A DNA stretch of 5,918 bases from Microthrixaceae bacterium (lineage in GTDB: Bacteria; Actinomycetota; Acidimicrobiia; Acidimicrobiales; Acidimicrobilacustridaceae): contig CANGMY010000104.1 in assembly GCA_947455015.1 (NCBI GenBank), positions 1 to 5,918 of the forward strand, given 5' to 3'. Within the stretch, counting starts at the first letter, position 1. Each line of letters starts with the position of its first letter. Shown in pieces: positions 1-5,305 of the stretch. The notes under the pieces were generated by a model. That model ran no database searches. It was not told where the DNA came from and was given only the letters and a program-made list of their open reading frames with translations. The position numbers were made by a program, and so were the translations under genes.

Positions 1-23
1 CCGCCGAGGTGGGCGCGCGATGA
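1..23 (+). CDS. Possible 3' end of an upstream gene (last codons only)
   Basis: Reading in frame from base 3 gives Ala-Glu-Val-Gly-Ala-Arg followed by a TGA stop at 21-23. The stop falls just before the purine-rich ribosome binding site of the ribonuclease gene, where the end of a tightly packed upstream gene would be expected. Only six codons are visible, so the product cannot be identified. Another of the three frames also stays open across this short stretch, so the call rests on position alone. Confidence 0.25.
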
Positions 24-38
24 GAAGGGAACGAAACC

Positions 39-2084
39 ATGTCCGACCAAACGGTCGACCCCGGCGACTCAACGCCGAACAACCAATCACGTCCGCAACG
101 CGATCCTGCGTCTACCGCAGCAGCTGAGCAGGCAACACCACAATCGCCAGCACCACAGTCTGCGGCAGGAGACGCTTCTCCATCCACAGGTTCGAGTGAA
201 GCGAGTTCGTCTGCATCTGGCGATGGCGCAACTTCCGGTGACGGCGCCAATCGTCCGCGTCGTCGACGCGGTTCTCGAGGGGGCCGTAATCGCAACCGTT
301 CAGGCGGAGGTCAAGGCGGTGGCGCAAACGCGTCAAGCGGTGAGGACAACGAAGAGACCGGCACGCCCGATCTTGATCGCCAACCCGATGAGATGCCGAA
401 GCGCACGTCGCAGAATCGTCCGCGTGATGCCGCGGCTGCCGAAGAGGCACTCGTGAAGAAGCCTCAGATCGGCGATAGCCGACCCGCCCCGGCCGCTGAG
501 TCGGCCGAGGTTGCAGACACTGACGCGCCAAAGGCCGAAGGTCAGGGCGGTGGACAGCCTCGCAGTGGCAACCGTCGACGTCGCGGCGGCCGAGGCCGTG
601 GAGGCGGCGGTGGCGGCCAGCAGCAGGGTCAGAACGCACAGCAAGGTCAGTCAGGGCAGCAGAACCAATCTGGTCAGCAGAACCAGCCCAAGGGTCAGCA
701 GCAGAAGAAGAGCGGAACCCCTCGTCCCGTTGAAGCGATTCTTGGAGGCGATGGGCCGGAGCTCGACGATGAGACCCTCGAAAAGCGCAAGGGTCGCGAG
801 CGCAAGGGTCGCCCTGTCGGTCGGTACATGATGGCAGTGAGTGTCCGCCCCGAGGCAACGCAAATTGCGGTGCTCGAAGGCCGCAATCTCATCGAGCATT
901 ACGTCTCTCGGCCCGCCGACGACGTCGCCCAGATTCACGGCAACATCTATCTCGGCAAGGTGCAGAACGTCCTGCCCGGCATGGAAGCTGCGTTCGTCGA
1001 TATTGCAACTCCCAAGAATGCGGTGCTGTATCGCGGCGATGTGCAGTTCGACGCTGAAGATGTTGAGGGAGGAGCATCTAACGCTCGTATCGAACAGATT
1101 CTCAAGCCTCGCCAAACGATCATTTGTCAGGTCACCAAGAATCCGATTGCGCACAAGGGTGCACGACTTACGCAGGAAGTTTCGCTTCCAGGTCGTTTCG
1201 TTGTCCTCATTCCGAACTCGAGCACGTATGGCATTTCAAAGCGTCTTGATGACAGTGAACGCAAGCGTCTTCGAAACATTCTCGACAAGGTGAAGCCGCC
1301 GCAACATGGCGTCATCGTGCGAACCGCGGCCGAGGGCGTGACATCAGAGGAAATCTCTTCTGACGTTCGTCGTCTCCTGTCACAGTGGGATCAGATCGAG
1401 GCTCTTGCCAATTCAGCGCAAGCACCGGCGCTGCTGTATCGCGAACCCGATATGGCTGTGCGTGTCATTCGCGAAGAGTTCAATGACAACTACCGCAGCG
1501 TCGTCATCGACGACGAAGCGTTGTTCAACGACGTTCACGATTATGTGTCGAGCATCTCGCCGGCGCTTGCTGATCGCATCGAGTACTACGACCGTTCAGC
1601 GGAGCCGCTTTCGATCTTTGAACGGCACCATGTTCACGAGCAGGTTCACAAGGCACTTGACCGCAAGGTCTGGTTGCCCTCAGGGGGTTCGCTCATCATC
1701 GAACACACCGAAGCGCTCACCGTCATCGATGTGAACACCGGCAAGAACGTCGGTTCAAAGAGCCTCGAAGAAACGGTGTACCGCAACAACCTCGAAGCAG
1801 CGGTCGAAATCGCGAAGCAACTCCGGTTGCGTGACATCGGCGGAATCATCGTGATCGACTTCATCGACATGGAGATCAAGGGCAACCGAGACGATGTTGT
1901 TCGAGTGTTCCGAGATGCACTGGCCCGCGACAAGACCCGCACACAGGTCTTCGATATCTCTGAGCTTGGTCTTGTCGAGATGACCCGTAAACGGATCGGG
2001 GAGGGGCTCCTCGAGTCCTTCGCCACCCAGTGTCCCGACTGCGATGGCCGAGGCGTCCAAATCGACCCGGATCTTCTGGTCTGA
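39..2084 (+). CDS. rne: Rne/Rng family ribonuclease (RNase E/G) with long disordered N-terminal extension
   Basis: Single-strand endoribonuclease of the RNase E/G family, which matures rRNA and tRNA and initiates mRNA decay in the cytoplasm. The protein has 681 residues. Residues 1-260 are low complexity: Ser/Ala/Pro-rich first, then two Arg/Gly patches (about 72-95 and 175-193) and a Gln/Gly/Asn tract (194-224). The conserved core follows: an S1-type RNA-binding segment (about 296-380, with GNIYLGKVQNVLPGMEAAFVD), the 5'-sensor/RNase H-like part, and a DNase I-like catalytic part. The catalytic aspartates aligning with E. coli D303 and D346 are D564 (VIDVNTG) and D607 (VIDFIDM). The Zn-link is CPDC at 665-668. 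The protein ends 13 residues later, so there is no C-terminal scaffold; the disordered region is N-terminal, as in other actinobacterial homologues. The ATG at 39 is chosen because AGAAGGGA (23-30) lies 8 bases upstream. RNase E versus G naming is conventional here. Confidence 0.95.
   Translation: MSDQTVDPGDSTPNNQSRPQRDPASTAAAEQATPQSPAPQSAAGDASPSTGSSEASSSASGDGATSGDGANRPRRRRGSRGGRNRNRSGGGQGGGANASSGEDNEETGTPDLDRQPDEMPKRTSQNRPRDAAAAEEALVKKPQIGDSRPAPAAESAEVADTDAPKAEGQGGGQPRSGNRRRRGGRGRGGGGGGQQQGQNAQQGQSGQQNQSGQQNQPKGQQQKKSGTPRPVEAILGGDGPELDDETLEKRKGRERKGRPVGRYMMAVSVRPEATQIAVLEGRNLIEHYVSRPADDVAQIHGNIYLGKVQNVLPGMEAAFVDIATPKNAVLYRGDVQFDAEDVEGGASNARIEQILKPRQTIICQVTKNPIAHKGARLTQEVSLPGRFVVLIPNSSTYGISKRLDDSERKRLRNILDKVKPPQHGVIVRTAAEGVTSEEISSDVRRLLSQWDQIEALANSAQAPALLYREPDMAVRVIREEFNDNYRSVVIDDEALFNDVHDYVSSISPALADRIEYYDRSAEPLSIFERHHVHEQVHKALDRKVWLPSGGSLIIEHTEALTVIDVNTGKNVGSKSLEETVYRNNLEAAVEIAKQLRLRDIGGIIVIDFIDMEIKGNRDDVVRVFRDALARDKTRTQVFDISELGLVEMTRKRIGEGLLESFATQCPDCDGRGVQIDPDLLV
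651..686 (+). repeat. 18-bp tandem repeat (two copies) inside the rne N-terminal region
   Basis: Two adjacent 18-base units, 651-668 and 669-686, both encode Ser-Gly-Gln-Gln-Asn-Gln (residues 205-210 and 211-216). They differ at several third positions (for example TCA/TCT and GGG/GGT), so the amino acid pattern is conserved more strictly than the DNA. They lie within a longer Gln/Gly/Asn-rich tract (about 615-705) directly after a run of Gly codons. Such in-frame units expand and contract easily by slippage. Confidence 0.7.
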
Positions 2085-2096
2085 GGCCTCCTCGAT

Positions 2097-2138
2097 GCCC
2101 CAATCGAACCCGGGTTTCGTTCTTTGGGTTCGTGGGGC
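2097..2138 (+). other. Inverted repeat (RNA hairpin or operator) between rne and rplU
   Basis: GCCCC at 2097-2101 is complementary to GGGGC at 2134-2138, and CGAACCC at 2105-2111 is complementary to GGGTTCG at 2126-2132. Together they form a 12-bp interrupted stem with a 3/1-base internal loop and a 14-base loop. The loop contains a second near-copy of the right arm (GGGTTTCG, 2112-2119), so CGAACCC has two possible partners. No T-run follows, so it is not a standard intrinsic terminator. It begins 12 bases after the rne stop and ends exactly at the putative rplU -10 box. It could protect or mark the 3' end of the rne transcript, or be a protein-binding site over the rplU promoter. Function is inferred only. 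Confidence 0.5.
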
Positions 2139-2144
2139 TAGAGT
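2139..2144 (+). promoter_or_regulatory. Putative -10 box (TAGAGT) for leaderless rplU-rpmA transcript
   Basis: TAGAGT fits the actinobacterial TANNNT -10 pattern and ends 9 bases before the rplU ATG at 2154. That spacing would place transcription initiation at or very near the start codon. No Shine-Dalgarno sequence lies in the 15 bases upstream of the ATG, which agrees with leaderless translation. A weak -35 candidate (TTCGTT, 2116-2121) lies 17 bp upstream. Confidence 0.55.
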
Positions 2145-2153
2145 TGCACCCCT

Positions 2154-2459
2154 ATGTATGCCGTGATCCAGACAGGTGGCAAGCAGTACCGCGTCGAAGA
2201 GGGCGAACGACTTGACGTCGAACGCCTCGGCGAGGCTGACGAGGTCACCCTCACTCCCGTACTCGTTGTCGACGGTGACACCGTCCTCGCTACTCCCGCG
2301 CAGCTGGCTGGTGCCAGTGTGTCCGCTCGGGTTGTTGGCGCGGCCAAGGGTCCCAAGGTCATCGGCTTCACCTACAAGAACAAGGCCAACGAGCGTCGTC
2401 GTTGGGGTCATCGTCAGCACTACGCGACGATCGAGATCACCGGCATCAAGAAGGGCTGA
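2154..2459 (+). CDS. rplU: 50S ribosomal protein L21
   Basis: L21 binds 23S rRNA in the large ribosomal subunit. The protein has 101 residues, close to the 103 of E. coli. It opens with the family signature MYAVIQTGGKQYRV and ends with the conserved basic rRNA-contact region (GFTYKNKANERRRWGHRQ, about 71-88) followed by a short beta strand (IEITGI). The ATG at 2154 is fixed by the N-terminal signature. A second ATG at 2158 is out of frame. There is no ribosome binding site, so translation is probably leaderless from the TAGAGT promoter. rpmA starts 3 bases after the stop, so the two genes are surely co-transcribed, as they are in most bacteria. Confidence 0.98.
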   Translation: MYAVIQTGGKQYRVEEGERLDVERLGEADEVTLTPVLVVDGDTVLATPAQLAGASVSARVVGAAKGPKVIGFTYKNKANERRRWGHRQHYATIEITGIKKG

Positions 2460-2462
2460 GCC

Positions 2463-2714
2463 ATGTCAAAGACCAAAGGTGGCGGTTCAACCCGCAACGG
2501 CCGTGACTCCCAAAGCAAGCGTCTCGGTGTAAAGCGTTTCGATGGCCAGGAAGTTCATTCCGGCACCATCATCGTTCGCCAGCGCGGAACTCGTATCCAC
2601 CCGGGCGAGAACGTCGGCCGTGGCGGAGACGACACGCTGTTTGCTCTCACCGAAGGAACCGTCAAGTTCGGATCCCGCAAGGGACGCAAGCTCGTCGACG
2701 TCATTCCTGTCTGA
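2463..2714 (+). CDS. rpmA: 50S ribosomal protein L27
   Basis: L27 is a large-subunit protein whose flexible N-terminus reaches the peptidyl transferase centre and contacts tRNA. The protein has 83 residues (E. coli has 85). It carries the hallmark core GGGSTRNGRDSQSKRLGVKRF (about 6-26), then IIVRQRGTRIHPGENVGRGGDDTLFAL. The extreme N-terminus reads MSKTKGGG rather than the common MAHKKGGG. No Firmicute-type cleavable leader is present. The ATG at 2463 lies 3 bases after the rplU stop, and the purine run AAGAAGGG (2448-2455) at the end of rplU serves as ribosome binding site. A hairpin terminator starts 22 bases after the stop, ending the rplU-rpmA unit before the convergent gene. Confidence 0.98.
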   Translation: MSKTKGGGSTRNGRDSQSKRLGVKRFDGQEVHSGTIIVRQRGTRIHPGENVGRGGDDTLFALTEGTVKFGSRKGRKLVDVIPV

Positions 2715-2736
2715 GCGGTTGGCGTAAAAATCTGAT

Positions 2737-2771
2737 CGAAAGCGGACCATGCGGTCCGCTTTCGTCGTTTT
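2737..2771. terminator. Bidirectional intrinsic terminator between rpmA and the convergent dNTP hydrolase gene
   Basis: A perfect 12-bp stem pairs CGAAAGCGGACC (2737-2748) with GGTCCGCTTTCG (2753-2764) around the 4-base loop ATGC. On the plus strand it is followed by TCGTTTT, and on the minus strand by ATCAGATTTTT (AAAAA at 2726-2730), so both strands have a T-run after the stem. It lies 22 bases past the rpmA stop and 6 bases past the minus-strand stop, where one shared terminator would serve both converging genes. The T-runs are short and offset, so efficiency is uncertain, but the stem is strong. Confidence 0.85.
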
Positions 2772-3922
2772 CAGCCGTGAGCGTCGATACCTAACGGCCG
2801 GCGGTCTGCAGGCCAGTGGAGTAGTCGTTCAGCGGTGTCGAAGGCGAAGCGATCGGTCATGCCCGCGACGTAGGCGACCGCAGTGGTCACCGGATCGGAT
2901 TCGGCGCTGCTCGTTGACGGGAGCGCGCCCGGGTTCGCAATGAAGTGCTCGACCAATGCCGTGAGCACGTCGATGACGGCACGCCCCTGAGCGATCGAAT
3001 CGGGACGGTTGTAGATGAACTCGTAGTTGAACGAACGTAGGGCCGAGAGTGCCGACGCCTTTGCGGTGTCCATGCCGATGACACCTGTGGATGTGGCGCA
3101 GTCGATGACGGCAACGATGAGCGCGTGGAGTTGCTCGCGGCGGGTTTGGCCTAGAACCTCGGTGACCTCGGTGGGCAACTCCGAGAGACGAACGATGCCC
3201 GCGCTCGTTGCGTCTTCGAGATCGTGCGAGCTGTAGGCGCAGCGATCGGCCCAACTCACGACGACACCCTCGGGAGTCATTGGCGTTGGCCGAGACCAGG
3301 AATGATTCCGAATGCCGTCGAGAGTCTCGAGACACAGGTTGAGCGGTTCGAGGACGACATCGGCACCCCAAACGGCATGGTGGTAACCGCCGGGGATGAA
3401 AGCATCGAAGGCGTCTTCGCTTGCATGACCCCCAGGCCCGTGCCCGCAGTCGTGGCCGAGGGCAATGGCCTCGGTGAGCGCAACGTTAAGCCCAAGGGCC
3501 CGGGAGATCGCCGTTGCCACCTGTGCGACCTCGAGAGCGTGTGTAAGGCGTGTGCGTTGGTGGTCGTCGGGGAAGACGAAGACTTGCGTCTTCCCGGCAA
3601 GACGGCGAAAGGCGGGCGAATGGAGGATTCGGTCTCGGTCGCGCTCGAAACAGGTGCGGTAGTCGTCGGGTTCCTCGGCAATCGCGCGATTGCCACCACC
3701 GAGTGCTTGGGTTGCCCCTTCGGCCAAAAGATCCGAGGAGCGAGATTCGCGCTCGGGTCGGAGTATGCGATGGGCCGAGATACGAGGGGGCGGCGCGTCT
3801 CGATGAGCCAGTACGAGATTGTTGGAAGCCGTTGAACCGTGCATCGTCGAAACCCACTCCTGCTGACGCTGGGTGGGATCTCCGGAGAGGGGAGCCGGTG
3901 GTGCGGGGGACTGCTCTTCCAT
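2771..3922 (-). CDS. dgt: HD-domain dGTPase-like deoxynucleoside triphosphate triphosphohydrolase
   Basis: Predicted to hydrolyse dNTPs (classically dGTP) to the nucleoside plus tripolyphosphate, limiting nucleotide pools. Numbered from the ATG at 3922 (383 residues), the family block EEPDDYRTCFERDRDRI runs from about 83, then AFRRLAGKTQVFV (104-116). The HD metal site follows: H128 (RLTHALEVAQ), H157-D158 in GHDCGHGPGGH, and D226 in WADRCAYSSHD. The late motifs YNRPDSIA and YVAGMTDRFA also match the family. The start is uncertain. The ATG at 3922 has AGGA (3930-3933) 7 bases upstream. The ATG at 3940 is in frame but lacks a ribosome binding site. The ATG at 3844 would remove a Pro/Ser/Gln-rich, poorly conserved stretch. 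The gene is convergent with rpmA and divergent from obg, standing alone between two parts of a usually continuous cluster. Substrate preference cannot be read from sequence. Confidence 0.9.
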   Translation of the reverse strand: MEEQSPAPPAPLSGDPTQRQQEWVSTMHGSTASNNLVLAHRDAPPPRISAHRILRPERESRSSDLLAEGATQALGGGNRAIAEEPDDYRTCFERDRDRILHSPAFRRLAGKTQVFVFPDDHQRTRLTHALEVAQVATAISRALGLNVALTEAIALGHDCGHGPGGHASEDAFDAFIPGGYHHAVWGADVVLEPLNLCLETLDGIRNHSWSRPTPMTPEGVVVSWADRCAYSSHDLEDATSAGIVRLSELPTEVTEVLGQTRREQLHALIVAVIDCATSTGVIGMDTAKASALSALRSFNYEFIYNRPDSIAQGRAVIDVLTALVEHFIANPGALPSTSSAESDPVTTAVAYVAGMTDRFAFDTAERLLHWPADRRPLGIDAHG

Positions 3923-3962
3923 CCCCGAATCCTGCCTCATGGCTGTGACAGAACGGGGATCT

Positions 3963-3976
3963 CCGATATCTATCGG
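3963..3976. promoter_or_regulatory. Short inverted repeat in the divergent dgt-obg spacer (possible operator)
   Basis: CCGATA (3963-3968) and TATCGG (3971-3976) form a perfect 6-bp inverted repeat around TC. It sits inside the short divergent spacer, just upstream of where a -35 element for the obg promoter would fall and where a dgt promoter would be expected on the other strand. An operator for one or both genes is possible. A 6-bp dyad with a free choice of spacer has an appreciable chance of arising randomly in a spacer this size. Confidence 0.3.
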
Positions 3977-3998
3977 CGGACACCACCCTCAAAGCCCG

Positions 3999-4004
3999 TA
4001 GGCT
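3999..4004 (+). promoter_or_regulatory. Putative -10 box (TAGGCT) for leaderless obg transcript
   Basis: TAGGCT matches the actinobacterial TANNNT -10 pattern and ends 8 bases before the GTG at 4013, nearly the same geometry as the TAGAGT box before rplU. The bases between (CTCCGGTT) contain no Shine-Dalgarno sequence, so the mRNA likely begins at or close to the GTG. No convincing -35 element is visible. Because the upstream gene is on the other strand, obg needs a promoter in this spacer, which supports the call. Confidence 0.6.
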
Positions 4005-4012
4005 CTCCGGTT

Positions 4013-5305
4013 GTGTCCGGATTCATCGATGAGTGCCAACTAAATGTCAAAGGCGGAGACGGCGGCGCTGGTTGCGTTGCGTTCCGTCGTGAAGCTCATG
4101 TGGCCAAGGGCGGTCCTGACGGTGGCGACGGCGGACGCGGCGGCGATATTTGGCTTGTCGCCGACCGAAACATCTCGTCGTTGCTCGCCTTCAAGGACCA
4201 TCCGCATCGTCGTGCACAAAACGGTGTTCACGGTCAGGGCAAGAAGATGCACGGCGCCGGTGCTGACGATTTAATCGTCTATGTCCCCGAGGGCACCGTT
4301 GTTCACGACCTCGAAGGCACAATGCTGGCCGATCTCGTCCATCAAGGTGACCGCTGGATGGCGGCCGCTGGCGGCCGTGGCGGAAAGGGCAATGCCCGGT
4401 TCCTCTCCAATATCCGCCGAGCTCCCTCGTTCGCCGAACAGGGTGAAGTCGGCGAGGAGCAGTGGCTCAATCTTGAGCTGAAGCTGATGGCCGATGTTGC
4501 TCTCGTCGGTTTCCCGAGCGTGGGAAAGTCCACGCTTATCTCGCGTATCTCTGCGGCCAAGCCCAAAATCGCTGACTATCCGTTCACGACGCTCGAACCG
4601 AACCTCGGCGTTGTACGCGTGGAAGACAACTTTGAATATGTCGTTGCCGATCTGCCTGGTTTGATCGAGGGTGCATCCGATGGCCGAGGCCTTGGACATC
4701 GTTTTCTTCGTCACGTCGAGCGCGCTCGTGTCCTTGTCCTTATGGTCGATCTCGCAGGTGGACTCGACGGCATGACGATGGAGACGCCCTCGGAACAGGC
4801 AGCAATTCTTCTCGCCGAACTCGAGGCCTATCGTCCGGAACTGCTTGAGCGACCCCGAATCATCATCGGTTCGCGTGCTGACCTTGTTCCTGGAGCGCTC
4901 GCAATAGCCGAAACTGGCAGGCCTTTCGTTACCGACGACGGCCTTGAACTCGACCTTTCGATTTCCGCCATAACCGGTGCCGGCCTTTCGCGACTTATCG
5001 GTCGGATGGCTGAAGAGGTTCGGGGCGCACGTTCGGTCGAACCCGAGCTCGATGGATTCGTTGTGCACCGTCCCATCGCTGAAGGTATTCGTATCGAGCG
5101 TGAAGACGACGGCGCCTATCGCGTTATTGGTCGGGCTGCTGAACGAGCTGTTGCCCTTTCCGATCTCACCAATCTTGAAGCTCTCGACTTCGCGCATTCA
5201 CGTCTGAAGAAGATCGGAGTCGACAAAGCACTCGCGCGTGCTGGCGCCACCGAAGGCGACACCGTGCGTATCGGATCTCTCAGCTTCGAATACGAGGAGG
5301 AGTGA
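4013..5305 (+). CDS. obgE: Obg family GTPase (ObgE/CgtA)
   Basis: Essential ribosome-associated GTPase that acts in late 50S assembly and in stress/ppGpp responses. The protein has 430 residues in three domains. The Gly-rich Obg fold is at about 1-159 (FIDECQLNVKGGDGGAG, then GGPDGGDGGRGGDIWL). The G domain covers about 160-340, with G1 GFPSVGKST (166-174), switch I DYPFTTLEPNLG (188-199), G3 DLPGLIEGA (213-221) and G5 SAITG (318-322). The C-terminal OCT domain is at about 345-430, ending GDTVRIGSLSFEYEEE. The G4 position, normally NKxD, reads SRAD at 287-290. The GTG at 4013 is chosen because the family N-terminus (SGFIDE) starts there and a TANNNT box sits 8 bases upstream. The in-frame ATG at 3839 would add 58 unrelated residues and run back into the divergent dNTP hydrolase gene. 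proB overlaps the stop by one base. Confidence 0.96.
   Translation: MSGFIDECQLNVKGGDGGAGCVAFRREAHVAKGGPDGGDGGRGGDIWLVADRNISSLLAFKDHPHRRAQNGVHGQGKKMHGAGADDLIVYVPEGTVVHDLEGTMLADLVHQGDRWMAAAGGRGGKGNARFLSNIRRAPSFAEQGEVGEEQWLNLELKLMADVALVGFPSVGKSTLISRISAAKPKIADYPFTTLEPNLGVVRVEDNFEYVVADLPGLIEGASDGRGLGHRFLRHVERARVLVLMVDLAGGLDGMTMETPSEQAAILLAELEAYRPELLERPRIIIGSRADLVPGALAIAETGRPFVTDDGLELDLSISAITGAGLSRLIGRMAEEVRGARSVEPELDGFVVHRPIAEGIRIEREDDGAYRVIGRAAERAVALSDLTNLEALDFAHSRLKKIGVDKALARAGATEGDTVRIGSLSFEYEEE

Noticed and set aside
595..720. Gly/Gln-codon repeats considered as a CRISPR array or minisatellite
   Set aside because: The units are short, adjacent and in frame with the protein, with no unique spacers; they are an ordinary low-complexity coding repeat.
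112..858. 248-codon minus-strand frame and several short frames across the rne N-terminal region
   Set aside because: Low-complexity, stop-poor, GC-rich sequence opens all frames here; the translations are Arg/Ser/His-rich without domains.
1755..2420. 221-codon open frame antisense to the rne 3' end and rplU
   Set aside because: It crosses two confidently assigned genes and their promoter spacer on the other strand; the translation resembles a codon-complement shadow, not a known family.
3224..3835. 203-codon plus-strand open frame inside the dNTP hydrolase gene
   Set aside because: It is the reverse complement of the conserved HD-domain coding region, with no ribosome binding site and no recognisable product.
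3839..4012. In-frame N-terminal extension of obg by 58 residues from the ATG at 3839
   Set aside because: The added residues show no Obg homology, overlap the 5' part of the divergent dNTP hydrolase gene, and lie upstream of a good TANNNT box; the family N-terminus begins at the GTG at 4013.
4271..5197. 308-codon open frame antisense to obg
   Set aside because: It is fully antisense to a gene with every Obg domain, its translation has no recognisable domain, and long antisense frames are common opposite G/C-ending codons.
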